From positions 6,801,873 through 6,865,872 of the forward strand of contig NC_035171.2 in assembly GCF_001659605.2 (NCBI RefSeq): a stretch of 64,000 nucleotides of DNA, in the 5' to 3' direction. The notes beneath the pieces are model-generated. The model saw only the letters and a program-made list of their open reading frames with translations. It was not told the DNA's origin and made no database searches. This document shows, piece after piece, positions 42,928 through 56,527 of the stretch (positions are counted from its first letter, which is position 1; every line of letters begins with the position of its first letter). The stretch comes from Manihot esculenta (taxonomy: Eukaryota > Streptophyta > Magnoliopsida > Malpighiales > Euphorbiaceae). Position numbers and translations under genes: made by a program.

Positions 42928-45900
42928 ATGCATGGGGTAAGTTTTCTGCTTCTTCCTGGTTTTGGATTTACATGGAGATTTTGCTTGTGGGTTTTTATTT
43001 TTATGGGGTTTTGTGATTGTTTGATTGTGAATTTTGGTCTGCTGTGCTTGCTTTTCTCTGTAATTGTGGGAAAAAAAAGTAGGAATTGGGATTATTGTTT
43101 TGTGTTTGTTGCATTTTAGTCTCTATGGTATTGACTAAATTAAGCTCACTAATATGATCTATTAATTTCAGCAGAAGGTATGAGGTAAAATTTTTTATTG
43201 GTATGATTTGGAAAATAAAAGATTATGAAATTTTTACATCATATTTTATTTTGCAAGAATTGAAGTTTGGTTTTGCTGGGTATCGCCAAATGAATTTCTT
43301 CAATCTCAAAACCATAAACCTTGTTATTACTATGGCACATGGTGACAATTGACATTCCTAAGAATTTATGATGGCCGGAGCTCGCCTGGTTGTTGTGTAT
43401 GTTGAGGCATTTGCAAGTCTTGACTTGCTGCAGCACGACACATAGCTTGCTTGGGAATGGATGATTTCTCTGAGTGAGAAATTTCAGTGAATTCGCTGCT
43501 TTTCTTGTAGCCAGACCATTTTTCTCTTAAACAAGTGCCCAAAATGTGATGCTGTGCTATGAATTTCAAATCTTTGGCATTTGTTTTCTCTTTTGTCTTC
43601 AATGAATAATGATAATGTATTAATATCAAGCAATTGTAACTTAAAATAGTGTGTCACTGCAAAATGACTTTTTGCAAGTGTTAATGAGAATGTGATAATC
43701 TCATGTGTATTTAGCCATGTGACGATGTGTGTCCCTCTCTATCTTACTTTTTTGCTCCTTATCTTTAGTTTGAGCATTGACTGTTTTGTAGTTGTAATTT
43801 CTTCTGTATCATTCAGCCACATCTATATTTAGTGGTTGTTATGCTTCAGCTATATGATTGTATGTGATTTGCTACAGAACAGTGGTTGTCTCGGATGCTA
43901 CAAAAAACCCACACTAATTACATCTGTAGATGAGCCATCAAAGGGATCAAAGGTTCAAGGTCAGACAGTGAAAAAACCTAGCATTTCAGAGGAATTCTGG
44001 ACTACCAGCACTTGTGATATGGACAACAGTGCAGTTCAGTCACAGGGAAGCATGTCATCAATCAGCACTATCAACCAGATACATGATCTGCATGGTGGCT
44101 CCAGTAGCACTACTGCACCTTCTGAATTTGTAAACCATGGTAAGTTATAGTGGTGGATCTAGATTCTTGAGGGGGAACAATGTGATGAAGTATTTCATAC
44201 GAGTTATATCATGTATAATAAAGGAAATTGATGAAGTCTTGAACTGTAGCTTCATCATAAATCGTCAACATAAAAAATGTAACTTGGAACCAGAAAGATC
44301 TTAAAATACATATTTACATTTATAAAGATATAGCATATTTGAATTGTATAATCTAAATTGATGAGAAAAAGAGTTCCAATATAATATTTATCATCACATA
44401 CCATTTTCAAGTTACATCTTTAACTGGAACTTGCTTTGCAATGGTTTTCTTTGAAGTCGGCTCTTCAGAGTGTAAAACCAAATAAGTCTGTACTAACCAA
44501 AGGTTACAGTCGAGGAGGCCATAGTAACAACTACGGATTAGGAATAAGAAAATCCTAAACCAACACTAATCAGAATCCCATATCAAAACCAATGTTGAAG
44601 TATCACTTACTATGTTTTCTTTCTAAAGTAAGTAGTCTTAGAATTGCTAGAAGATGATCCTGTATCACTAACCCCTATATGCAGTTTAATTGTCAATTAT
44701 ATTTTCTGCCATGTTTTACCTGCAACATAGATATTTTAGAGGGCTTTTGTATGGCTTAATGCATTTATACATTATGAGGTTGGTAAGACTTCCGTGTAGA
44801 AAGACAAAATGCACTGGGTAGTGAGGGTCATCTAGCTCTCCATTCCCCCACCTTCTCTAGGTTTTCATGTGTTTTTCTGTTTTAATTGGATTTCCTTTTG
44901 GATTTGATTTATTAATAACCTGTTTCACTTTGCATGTGCACTGAGGGTGCATGGTTGGTACTTTTTGATCTATCATTGGTCCAGCATGTTACACTCTTCT
45001 CAACTGTGTGTGGGCACCTGCTTCCACATATGCCAACTTTTTCTAAATGAACTCTTGATTGTAGGTCTTTTGCTTTGGAATCAAACAAGGCAGCGTTGGG
45101 TAGGAGAGAAAAGGTCCGGGAACCGTGCACAGCAGTCTCGGGAACCCAAACTAAAGTGAGTTGATCTAATTCTTCTGAATTGGTCAAATTAAGATTCTTG
45201 CATATGCATGCATTATTGTTCATCAACTTTCTAACACCTGTATACATGTACTGCAAGCAAACGTTGTACTGTGTTCACGTCTTTGTCATTGAGTTCCCAG
45301 TCTTGATTGACTATACGATGCAATTCGTCCAATATATCTTGTAATTTTAGTTGAAAGGGTTATTTTTGTTTAAGAAATGAGCAAATCATAAATTATAGAG
45401 GAGCATTCAACCTTGCTGGTTGAGGTTGCACTTTGAATCAAGTTGTGATTTTGCTTCCAATTCACAGCACCTCAAATAATCATGTATGAATGATAAAATT
45501 CCAAATATAAAATGTATCTGGTTTTTTTTTTTTTACCCCAATTGAGCAGAGATATGAACTAGAACTTGTTTGTGGATTTTCTTTTTCTCAAAAGAGTTGA
45601 GTGTTACTGTTCCCTTGAAAGGAATGGTGGAAAATGTCAAGATTTTTCAACATTACTTGTGAAGAAACACGGGTGGGAATATCATCTCTTGAACATGCAG
45701 GATGCTATCTTAAAGATAAGCATTGATCATTCATGAATTGTTTGTGGTTATTTTGTCAGCACTCATTGTCTCTCCATGGTTAAAAACTTCTGGCCTTGCA
45801 GTTGGAACGCGACATATGACAGTTTACTTGGAACCAACAAGCCATTCCCTCAGCCAATTCCTCTCTCTGTAATTCTCGCCCTCTCTCTCATTCTAGGTTC

Positions 45901-46018
45901 CTGGTTGAATCAGTTGAACTCCTAAAATTATGCTTTCTTATTGTACATTGATTTTAAATGACAGGAAATGGTAGATTTTCTAGTGGACGTTTGGGAGCAG
46001 GAAGGCATGTATGATTAA
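42928..46018 (+). CDS. Gag1-like clamp (DUF4050) domain protein, five exons
   Basis: CDS joins 42,928-42,936, 43,878-44,139, 45,065-45,155, 45,802-45,868 and 45,965-46,018; all introns are GT-AG and the phases fit. The product is 160 residues, starting MHGNSGCLGCYKKP and ending VWEQEGMYD. The first exon codes for only three residues (ATG CAT GGG). The domain core is HGLLLWNQTRQRWVGEK, REPKLNWNATYDSLLGTN and KPFPQPIPLSEMVDFLVDVW, which I recognise as the plant Gag1-like clamp/DUF4050 family. The middle (residues about 30-85) is serine-rich and probably disordered. N-terminal Cys residues (GCLGC) could be lipidated; that is inference. The molecular function in plants is not known to me. Length and start agree with the family. 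Confidence 0.85.
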
Positions 46019-48794
46019 TCTGCAGCAACTAGAAGACAAATGGAGAAAATCCCTGTAACATTCTTTGCGTATACTCACCCTGGCTTTTGCCTTCCCTCCA
46101 CAGCCATTTTTAGACAATTCCTTTGTATTGCATTCAAACCAATCAAAAACATTGGCTGCCAGTTCTTTTCCATTGCAATTTTTTTTCTCTGATGCATTGA
46201 ATTCCTTCTTCTCCCTTCTTTCTGTTTGTTTCTTTGGAAATTTTTGAAGGCCTGCCTGAATGCTCACCCCGCAAGACACCCAGTTTTGATGACTGACACA
46301 TGTCATCACGTAGTGACCGGAAAGCACCTGAAAGACACTCAGTAGATGACTGACACATGTCAGTCACGTGGTGACGTGATAGTCATGATTTCAACAGTTT
46401 TGAGTACCGTTAGGTCTTATCATGCGTGCTTTTGTCTTCACTATCATATGCTTACGCATACCATACACTGCTGCCTTAATAAATCTCAACCGTTGGCTCA
46501 TCTATTTCTTTTATATGTGGATCGGACGGATGAAAATAATCCAGTCGCTTCTAATCTCCTCCACATTTGATTCCGTAGAAGCTTATCTTGATAAATTAAA
46601 CACAAAATTAATGTTTACATTTATTAGTATTTTATTTTATTTTTTATAATTATAAAAAATTTATTTTAATTCTCCAATTATAAAATAAATTGTTATAAAT
46701 AAAGGCTCAAACAAAATGCAGGCTGCTATATGAAGTTTGAAATTGAATTGAAATTTAGATGTAATGAAAATTTAACAATTAATTTTTAGAGCGTAAATTA
46801 ATTAAATAGATCTAAATTTTAAAAAATTTAAATTTTATTTATTAATTTCTGTTTTGAATTAAAGTAAAATTTAAGTTTTGACACATTTGAATTTGAATTA
46901 AATTAATAAGTTCAAATTTAATTTATTTAGTAAATAAATTTAAGTTTTTATCGAGTTAAATATTAAATAGTTTAAAAATAATTTAATTATAAATATAATA
47001 AATTTTAATTTAAAATAAAGTAATTTTAATTAAACAATTATATTCATAATATCATTTGCGAGTTAACAAACTTTAATTTAAGTGATTTATTAAATGAAAT
47101 TTAAAGTTAGACTAAATTTAACTTATTTAAACAGTAATTATAGTTAAGTGAAATTTTAATTTACAGTCACATTTATAATTCTAAGCACTCATAAAAATTT
47201 GACTCAATTTGTTTTAACCTCTTATAATCGGACTCGTGCGTTTATATTTTATGATTTTTAAAACTTTTTTAATAAGTATTAATAGTTTATTTTCCGATCT
47301 TATAATTAACTGAACTTATTTATTTATTGCTTTCAATCGTTTTTTAATTATATATTACTTAAACTTTAGTGTTTATAATATTAAATTTCCTTTTTTTACT
47401 TTCTTACTTTAAATATTATCTTTATACATATATATTCTTCACATTCATTTATATAAAAATTCTTGTTTAATTGTATTTATATGAAACTATAATATAAAAT
47501 GAAATTTTATATAATGACTATCGAGCTTTATATATTCTGACTGAATTCGTATGAGAAGAATTAAATTTTAAATCTATTAAGATTTAATACATAGGTATAT
47601 TTCACGGTATAAAATTCAGGATTCGCTTGGACAGATTAAACAGGATTCGGTCCCATATGTAAGAGGTCTAATTCAATTGTGTTGATGAACCCGCAAGATC
47701 AGATATAATTAAATGATCGTCTGATGATAAAAAAAGAATAATACATACGATCTAACATGATAATAATGAAATATACAGGTACAGGACAATGGTTATATAT
47801 TATTAAAAAATAAAAAAAAATAAAAAAATTAAAAAAATAAAAAAATAAGAAAAAAATAAATCGGATCAAACTTATCAAAACACATTGAATCTATTTTTAA
47901 TAGATTTTAAAATATTATTATATATTTAAGTAGATAAGTTTTTCGTGGATACACGTGGAATTGGATTTGGGGTTGAAAGGAAAAGTACTTGGTGAAATTT
48001 AATTACATCGGCATCGCAATAAAAGCTTAGCATCTGAAAGTGGAGAAGATAAAGAAAAGTCTGCAAAAGGGAAGGAGCTAGTGAGCAAGAGTAGCCTTTT
48101 CCTTTTTTATTTATAATCATCTATTTTAAAGGATCATTTATGTATTTATTTAATTTTTTTCACATAAATTCAATTCATCCATTAAAAAAAAATATATTTG
48201 TATCATCATATCTCACTTCTTAAATATGATTAAATAGAATTTAATACTATATAAATTCCAAAAATTAATATCTTGAGTAGGGTGGATAAGTTTAAACAAA
48301 TAATTTATTCTTAATTATTTGATTGAAATATTTAAAAAATAGAATATTAATTAAATTTATAGTTAAAAAACCTATAGTAGTATTAATAATGACAGTCAAA
48401 GTCTCTGAAAGTTGATCCAATAGTCATATTCACTCAAATTAAACAGGAAGTCAGTGCCACAGTTTCCCAAAACGACAGGAGAATTTGTGCCTGTGATTTT
48501 TTTCTACAAAACAGTGGCAAAGTCTAAATTTCTTTAATTGGTGAACAACCGCTACTACTATGGCCATCAGAGACATGTCCCTTCCAAGCCCAACAGCCCT
48601 AGAATTTTGCCTCAAACTCTGTATATAGTCTATTCTTTCTATTTTACCAATCAAACCTACCAATCCTTTCTCTCAAATATTTTCCTGTTCTTCTTTCCCA
48701 GAAACATCATCCTCTTCCTCTGGCTACGTCTCTTTACTGTTAACTTACCTTACAAGTGCTACTATTGTTAATTTAGTGCTCCGGCTCGGTTATT
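46019..48794. other. Intergenic, AT-rich
   Basis: No gene supported over 2.8 kb. It holds an imperfect 45-50-bp tandem duplication at about 46,272-46,379 (both copies with GATGACTGACACATGTCA and a following CACGT), and long AT-rich stretches at 46,580-47,930. The promoter of the EPF-like gene lies at the end; TATATAG at 48,622 is a possible TATA box. Confidence 0.55.
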
Positions 48795-49258
48795 ATGGCT
48801 GCTTCTACAACCAATGCAGATGGGCTGAAACTTGCAGTAATTGTGGTTTTCGTCCTTTGTCTCATGTTTCTACCACCACAATCAGGTAAATAAATCCAAC
48901 CCATTTGAGGGAAAAAAGAAAAAAAGAGAATATATACAGCAACTTTTTAATTTGGTTCTAAGAAATATAGTTTTCGTTTTTTGCATTTGGGATTTGCTTA
49001 GCTGCTCAAGGCATGGTACTTTCAAGCAACAGTGAGAATTTGCAGCAGAAAAGGAAGAATACGGTGTTGGGTTCAAAGCCTCCAGGTTGTGTAGACAAGT
49101 GCTTCAGTTGCAGACCTTGCATGGCTACTCTGGTAGTTCCTTCTCATCAAAACAAAGGTCGCAAGTTTAAACCATTATCTCGTGGAGACGATGATGATGG
49201 TGGCTACTATCTTCTCTCATGGAAATGCAAATGTGGAGATAAGCTCTTTCAACCATGA
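48795..49258 (+). CDS. EPIDERMAL PATTERNING FACTOR-like secreted peptide precursor (EPFL8-like)
   Basis: Exons 48,795-48,885 and 49,002-49,258 with a GTAAAT...CTTAG intron; 115 residues. The N-terminus has a signal peptide (LAVIVVFVLCLMFLPPQSAA). A dibasic linker (QQKRK) precedes the mature domain LGSKPPGCVDKCFSCRPCMA, followed by a loop with acidic run DDDD, then YYLLSWKCKCGDKLFQP at the end. Six cysteines with pattern C-x3-C-x2-C-x2-C ... C-x-C and the WKCKCG ending are the EPF/EPFL signature. EPFL peptides are apoplastic ligands of ERECTA-type receptor kinases and shape stomatal and organ patterning. The CRPCMATLVVP stretch suggests the EPFL8 group, but the paralog number is uncertain. Intact. 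Confidence 0.88.
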
Positions 49259-50476
49259 ACTCCATACATGTAATAAAACAAAACAAAACAAAACAAAAAC
49301 CTTCCCTTAGTAATTATCTGTGTCAACCTCTTTTCTACTTCGTGCAACTACCAGTGATGAATGATAATTTATCAATATTTTAAGATGTATTAATTTTATA
49401 TTACCATGCTTGTGTACTGTGAACATTGTTGCACATGCATGCAGATGTAAGAAGATAAGAGAAAAGACTAATCTCTGGTAAGAGAATAGCTGTTGTTGTT
49501 CATAAATGCAATGGCATATGGAAGTGTCAAGTCCTCATGAGTTGAGTGATAATTCATAAGCAAACAGTGAAGTTTTTGGAAGCTTTTGTTGATGGTAATG
49601 GTGGGGAAAGTTAACACTGAAACTTGGTGGGTACCCTATGATTCTCTAATCTATCCACTGATAAAGCATGAGCTTTGAACATTGTTTTTCCTGTTTCAAT
49701 AATTCAAGTAAATTTTACATCAAACAGTTGATGTTTTGGACTTTATTGTGTTGCTTTTATTGATTTAGTCTTTATGATCATCTGGGACTGCACTGGATAT
49801 TTACTAAGCTTCATTGATGATTCATAAACAATTTGTATGTTATAAATAAATGCAGAAATTTTATCAAAATATCGAAAATTAAATAACTCAATATCGTATT
49901 AATACTCGTATTAACGAGTGATTTAATACTTTATTTTTTAAGTGAGACGATAATTTAATTATTATAAATATAATAAATACTCAAAATTATGTTGCCCATT
50001 TATTATGATTGCATTCTAAAAATAATTTATTCAAATAATTAACTCTAAAAATGATTTATGCAAATAATTCAATTAAATTGAATTGAATTATTATAGAATT
50101 TTTAATTCTAAACGTAGGAGTAGAGCATTTAAAGAAATTGCTCAATAAAAAATATTTTATTGTCAAAAGAAAAATTAAATTAGTTTTATAGAAAATGAAA
50201 AAAAGAATTTTAAAGATCCTATTATACTAATTTATATAAATTTATTAATATCATTTATTTGTTAAATCACAATTAAAAACATTAAAAAATAAGTTTTTCC
50301 TTGAAAATTATTTTACTACATAAAACATTTTTTAAATTAAATATATAAGTTATTTTTCAAAAACGAATATAATGTTAATCACACAAAATGTTCAATTTAG
50401 TATTTATTGATACAAAGTATTAAAGAATATATTTATCAACAAGTGATTGAACCAATGGTGTGAATAATAATATGGA
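49259..50476. other. Intergenic
   Basis: 3' flank of the EPF-like gene with an (AAAAC)n run at 49,276-49,300, then AT-rich sequence. No gene supported. Confidence 0.6.
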
Positions 50477-50613
50477 GTTTGTAAATTCAGAAAGAAATTA
50501 ATATATTTTCTATTAATTGTATTGTGTGCAAAATTCTCTATTAGTTAGAGAGGATAAACATAAAATAAAAATATAATATTAGTTAATACTCGTGATCACA
50601 TATTATCGTTAAC
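50477..50613 (-). repeat. Possible short 3' LTR of the copia relic
   Basis: On the minus strand TGTTAACGATAATATG ... GAATTTACA, preceded by GAAGGAGGC. Only one copy is visible, so the outer border is uncertain. Confidence 0.4.
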
Positions 50614-53600
50614 AGCCTCCTTCAAGTTAACTGAGTGACAGGTGACTGAAGTTGAAGCTTGCATGAATGAGTAGAATAAATCTTGGTCCAACAATTTGGT
50701 TAAGATATCAGCTATTTGATCTGCATTCTTGATAAGCCGTATTAGAACAATGCCGAGTTTAATTTGATCTCAAATAAAATGATAATTAATTTCAACATAT
50801 TTTGTTTGTGCATAAAAAATTAGATTGAAAGTGAGATAAATAGTACTAATATTGTCACACCATAAAGTTGCATATTGAGCAGGCGCATGTCCAATTTCAC
50901 GCAAAAATAAAGTTATCCGCATTAACTCTGTGTTGCATTAGCTATAGTTTTATATTTATTTTCTGTGTTTGATCTTGCAATAGTTGGCTATTTCTTACTA
51001 AACCAAGAGATAAAATTATCACCAAAATAAACTAAATAATAACTTATAGATCGACGATCCCAATAGCATTGAATAGAAAGTGTAGATGATGGATGAAGCA
51101 AAAGTCCATAAGTAGAAGTACCATTAAGGTAACACAATAATCTCTTACATGCCTGCCAATGGACATCCGTAGCATAGTGTAAGAACTGAGCTAGCTTGTT
51201 GACTGCAAAGGCAATATCTGGTCTAGTGACATCAAATACTGAAGTGCCCTATACTACTTGATGATATTCTGTCATAGAAGACAACGATGTGCTCATATTC
51301 TTACTTAAATTTGGAATTATTGCCATTAGTGTATCACACGGTTTTGAATCCTACATATGTGTGCCTTGAAGTATCTCTGAAATATATTTACTCTGAAATA
51401 GCAAAAGCCCATCTGGTGTTCGAATGATCTCTACTTCAAGAAAATAATTAAAATCACCAAGATCTTGAATTGAAAAAGTAGCTGCCAATATGTGAACAAA
51501 CCAATCTATAAGTGAAGATTTAGAACATGTGATAAGAATATCATCAACATAAACAAGCACAAATAACTGATCAGAACTATTGATATATAGAAATAAAGAG
51601 TGATCGGCCTAAGTGTACCAAAATTTGATGGAGCACATAAAAGTTTTGAGTCTTTCAAACCAAGCACGCAGTGCCTGCTTCAGTCCATAAAGAGATTTGT
51701 GGCTTACAAACATAATCAGGCTTAGTGTGATCAACAGAGCCTTTAGGCTGTTCCATGTATAAATCTATATCTAAAAACCCGGAGAAAAGCATTAGAAATA
51801 TCCAATTGATGCATATCCCATCTATTTATTACAACAAGAGATAAAACGAAGATGGATAGTAGTAAATTTGAGGACCTGTGAAAACATCTTTGTATAATCT
51901 ATACCAGATTGCTGTGTAAATCCCTTTGCTACAAGCCAGATTTTGTAGCGCTCAATATTACCATTAGAATGTTGTTTAACCGGATAAACCCATTTGTTTT
52001 GAATAATAGTAACATTTGCAGGCCTGGGCACTAATGTCCATGTTTCATTCCTAAGCAAAACTGAAATTTCTTCTTGCATAGCCTCTTGCCACCCCTGCAT
52101 TTTGTTAGCTTGCAAAAAAGTTTTTGATTCCTAAGATGGCAAAAGGTGAGCAACAGAAGCATATTTACAATTTGGTTTAGGATTGGATCGTAAAACCATG
52201 GGATGGGTTCGAACTTGATTTGGGATAGCTGTAGGTTGGCCAGATCGAGTACTGCTAGGGGAAGACATAGGAGAAGAAATATCAAATATGATCTGTAATG
52301 CTTTGGACGGGCTAGAAATTGGCATTGTTTTTGTTGAACTTTGAATGTCGGTTGGTGATAAAGGCTAAATGGGAGTTTGAGTGAAAGAGTAAATTGGAGA
52401 TGAAGGAGTGTGAGGTGAAGAGGGAGTGGAAGGAAGAAAGGTACCTGATGAAGGCGTTGGTGAAGATAACATAGTGCAAGTAACCTGTAACCATGTTGGA
52501 TTAGCTTGGAGCTCCTGCATGTTGAATGTTGTAGAGAATTTAGCATAGGAAAAATTATTAGACACAAAACGAACATGTTTAGCCATATAGACACACCCTG
52601 ACTTATAATCCAAACATCTATAGGCAAAATGAAATGGGTTTTGACCAAGGTACACATACTCAGTTGAACGATAACTAAATTTATGATTATTATAAGGACG
52701 TAATAAGGAAAAAAACACTACAACCAAAAGGTTGGAAAGACAAATAATTTGAGTATTTGGAAAATAATTTCAAGAATGGTGATGCTTTTTGTAAGACATC
52801 AGATGGCAATGTATTGATCAACATAGCACTTTGTCCAAGAACATAATTTCAGTATTTTAAGGATAGATAGGCATAAACTAAAAGAGTAAAACCAATATCA
52901 ATGAGATGTTTAATTTTTCTTTCAACTGTATCATTTTGTTCATGAGTATATGGATAAGCAATTCTATAAATGATACCATTAGTCTTAAAATATCAATTCA
53001 AACATCGATATTCACCGCCCAATCAGAATGAAAAGCTAAAATTGATTTATCAAATTTACTTTTTATAAGCTGCTCAAATTGAAAAAATATATAAAAAATT
53101 TCACTTTTATTTTTCATGAAATATACCCATGTGAAATGAGTAACATCATCAATAACGATGATCCAAATTATATTGTATAGGCGCTCGACCCCATACATAA
53201 AAAAATACGATATCAAAAGAACTATGGCTAGTATGTTCTTTGGAAACTAAATAAACACGAGATAACTTTTCTACATGACAACTAGAATAAGGATGCAACT
53301 GAGTATCAAAAATTGATATTTTATATTATTTAAACAAAACAAACAATTTGAAAAAATTTGGATTGCCCAACCGCCTATGCGAGTCATTCATTGAAGGAGC
53401 CGCTGCTCCGTGATTAGCCATTGGGTGTGGTTGTAATTGAGTCAACTTGTACATGCCATCTTCACTTGGGCCTTGCATCAGAGTTTTTTAGGTGCACTGG
53501 TCCTTTATAGCAAAATAATGTGGGAAAAATTAAAAAAAAAAAAAAAAACAGAATTGTCAGTCATGAATTTTTGAATAGAAAGCATATTTTTGGTAATTTC

Positions 53601-54344
53601 AGGAACACATAAAACGTTATTCAATTTAAGCTTACAGGTAGGAGTAGAGAGAAGGTCATTATCAGCATGTGAAATTTGCAGACCTTGCCCATTGCCAACA
53701 AATAACTGATCATTATTTGAGTACCCATTGATGGCAGTCATCTGTTACGGATCAACGGTAACATGATAATTCGCAGCTGTGTCTGGAAATCATGAAATAG
53801 ATGCAAAATCTGCCATTGAAAGAGGAGCAGATGGGTAAGCCATAGTTGTATGCGCCATATTCGCAACAGGAGGTCGATGTGGTTTGGAGGAAGACCAATA
53901 TCCTTGATTGTAACCTCCATGACCATTAGAAGAATAACCTACATTGTGATTGTTGCCAATATTGCCACGATAAAAACGCCGGTAACAAGTCAAAGCAGAA
54001 TGATTGGGCTTGCCATAGATTTGACAAGTCACACGATTCTTTGAAGAATCTTGAGGTTGATTGGCAGGAGCTGATGAACGAGGCGTAGGTAATAAAGGAG
54101 CACCAGAAAAATTCGATTTAAGACTTAAGTTAGCCATAGATTGATAAAGATTATTAAGAAGTAGTTCATGTGCAACCAAATGACCATGAAGCTTAAAGAA
54201 CAAAATAGGTTCAGGGCAAAGATTAAAATGGGTAATAATCCGACGAAATTCAAATTCAAGGTTCCGTAAAATCATAAGTAACGATTCGAATATTTTTCGC
54301 ATGTGTAACAAAATAATAATATTTTCTTTTTTATTGATGGTCAT
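50477..54344 (-). mobile_element. Decayed Ty1/copia retrotransposon
   Basis: Minus-strand relics in copia order. Gag piece at 54,344-53,790 has a damaged zinc knuckle (CQIYGKPNHSALTC, second Cys replaced by Tyr). Protease at about 53,790 reads WFPDTAANYHVTVD, where copia has DTGA. An integrase piece lies at about 53,200-53,000. The pol piece at 52,115-51,822 has WQEAMQEEISVLLRNETWTL and KWVYPVKQHSNG, and the RT end at 51,560-51,351 has MLVYVDDILIT and LGDFNYFLEVEI. Many stops and shifts separate the parts. At the 3' side a polypurine GAAGGAGGC is followed by TGTTAACGAT at about 50,613; a short LTR (50,477-50,613, TG...CA) is possible. The 5' LTR was not found. Old and inactive. Confidence 0.85.
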
Positions 54345-54685
54345 GCATATTATTTTTTATAAAAAATAAAAAAAAGAAATTATATTTAATTAAGAGAAAA
54401 AATGAGAAAATGGAGTAAAAAAAACTAAAAAGAAAAATTTAAAATTTTTCACTTTTTTCATTATTTTGTATTGTTATATTGCATATAGGTAATAAAATAA
54501 ATAAATTTAGAAAAAGTTAATAAAATAAATCAAAGAGTTCAAAATAATATGCAACATTTTATTATATAAATTTATGATCTTGAAAATTTTTTTTGGGTAA
54601 ATGATTTTTCTATTATTTAATAATCGCAAAGAAATAAACGAACTATACGTCCACCAGTACTCTAAAATTTCAAGTTTCCTCAAAA

Positions 54686-56527
54686 ATGTCAATTCTCTCT
54701 CCGGCAACCACGGCAAGCTCAGCGAACTCACCGCCACAAGCATCTCCAGAGTTCAATGCGAACTGCCAGTCTATCCCTTCTCTTCCTTTTCCGAATAATC
54801 CCCACCTCTCGTTCCTCCCGCTTCGCTCCAATCCCACTTCACGCCGCCGCATTCTCCAGGCCACGTTTTCCCCCCAGCCGCCTCCACTGTCGGACCCGCC
54901 TCCCGAAAATGACCCTATTCTGCCCGAAGGTTCAAATTCTAATAACTCCCCGTTTAATCGATTATAGTTATGTTCCGAGTTGCTAAGTATCTGTGTTGTT
55001 GAGTTGATAATTTTATCATTGAATTCATTTATGAATGTATACAGTACGTCTATGCGGTTTTAGCAATTTTGAAATTATTTGGAAATTGATGTTTTGCTAT
55101 GCAATAGCGGTCTAATTATCCCAAGGATTTGCCTGCTTATTGGGATGTTTCTTACACTATTCTTGCGGAGCTGGTACTGGCAAGCTTAATTTTGGTAACA
55201 ATTTGTAAATTGGTTATGTACCCTACTTGGTTTTTGAATTCTCAGACCTCATGGTTCGAGATGGCGCATAATTTTGGCGACGGGAATTCTCAATATGATA
55301 ATGAGTAGTATGAGGACTTCATTGTGTTTACTTAGGTCACATTTGATAGGTTTCAAGTTTATTCATTAGTTGTAATGAGAAAGGAAGTTATCAATGTGCT
55401 TTTGGGCAAATCCCAAATGTGGAAGCAATCTCAACACAACCTTCACGTATGGGATTTAGACCAGGTATTAACTGAGTTTAAAGGAAAGGAGAATAGGAGA
55501 GTTGGGTAATAGGAGGATGGCCTGGAGATAAAGAGTATCTATACTGGCAGAATATAATGTTTAGTGGCGCTATGAAGCTTTATGGATCATTGGTCTTACG
55601 TAGACGGTAAATTAGCATCTCTCACTAGATAGCATTGCTCACTGCTTCAGCGGTACTCCTAAGAATAGTTAGTAATATTGCTCTGGAGGTTTCCCTATGT
55701 CCGGGAGACCTGACATTTATAATGGTTATCTAATATATAGCCACCTTGCATTGTGATTTCAATAGCTCTTAGTTGAATGATAGACGCTAGGATTTGTGCA
55801 GAGCATGGTACTACAACAAAGTCTGTTCACAGCCCTTCAACTCACCCTGTCTTACCAACTTGCAACTAAACAGTCATTTACTTCTAATTCCTTGCAAACC
55901 CTATTCCCAAATGCTGTTCTGGCCTTAATAGTGAATTGTGGAACTTCAGCCACCATTAAATCATTTTTAAGCTGATTCTTAACCCATATCTATTATTTTT
56001 CCAGTTTGAATAAGGTTAGAACTGTCTTAGTCATATAATATCTCGTGTTCTCATCCTGTAGTAGATCTAATTGTTTGTGTGCGTCTATGTTTTGCCAGCT
56101 TAATCCATGAGAATTACTCATCTACTGAATTTTGCCATTTTCAATGAAATTGGTAAACTATGTTTTTGTTTTTATTTATTTTTATGTTTGCTTTGTCTGA
56201 TGTACCTTTTATTGATTCTGTTGGTAATTGTTTGGTTGTCTAACTCTAGGTTGGTAAAATTGTCTCCTCTCTTTTGAATCTTGTCAAGAAAGTGGAGCAT
56301 AAGTCAATTACCAGTCAAATGCCCTGAAATTGAGTATTTTTATCTGGCTTCTTATATTTTTTAACCCTTATGAAGGCAATTTTGCAAGTTTCTCTGGACT
56401 TCAGGACCGTGTTCAGATCTTCTTAGCTGTTCTTTTGTGGATATCTCTGTTCTTTTGGTCTGCTGCATGTGATGGAAGGAACAACGGCAGTGGTAGACCA
56501 AACAAGTGGTCTCAATTTAGAAGATGA
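54686..56527 (+). CDS. Small single-pass protein with plastid-type N-terminus (two exons)
   Basis: Exons 54,686-54,929 and 56,376-56,527 with a 1,446-bp intron (GTTCAA donor, ATGAAG acceptor) in matching phase; 131 residues. Residues 1-60 are rich in Ser, Pro and Ala with basic residues (MSILSPATTASSANSPPQAS; TSRRRILQATFSPQ), which resembles a chloroplast transit peptide. The second exon encodes SGLQDRVQIFLAVLLWISLF and then FWSAACDGRNNGSG, one hydrophobic span, and a basic tail ending PNKWSQFRR. It reads like a conserved plastid (thylakoid or envelope) membrane protein, but I do not recognise a named family. The splice choice rests on phase and on the sense of the joined product, not on transcript data. 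Confidence 0.65.
54930..56375 (+). other. Large intron of the 54,686 gene
   Basis: 1,446 bp starting GTTCAAATTC and ending CTTATGAAG. No coding exon inside could be supported; an alternative without splicing would end 13 codons after 54,929. Confidence 0.6.

Noticed and set aside
43366..43629. Minus-strand frame inside the first intron of the Gag1-like gene
   Set aside because: No homology seen and it lies wholly within an intron.
45980..46367. Frames around the 3' end of the Gag1-like gene
   Set aside because: They overlap its last exon and 3' untranslated part on the other strand; no motif.
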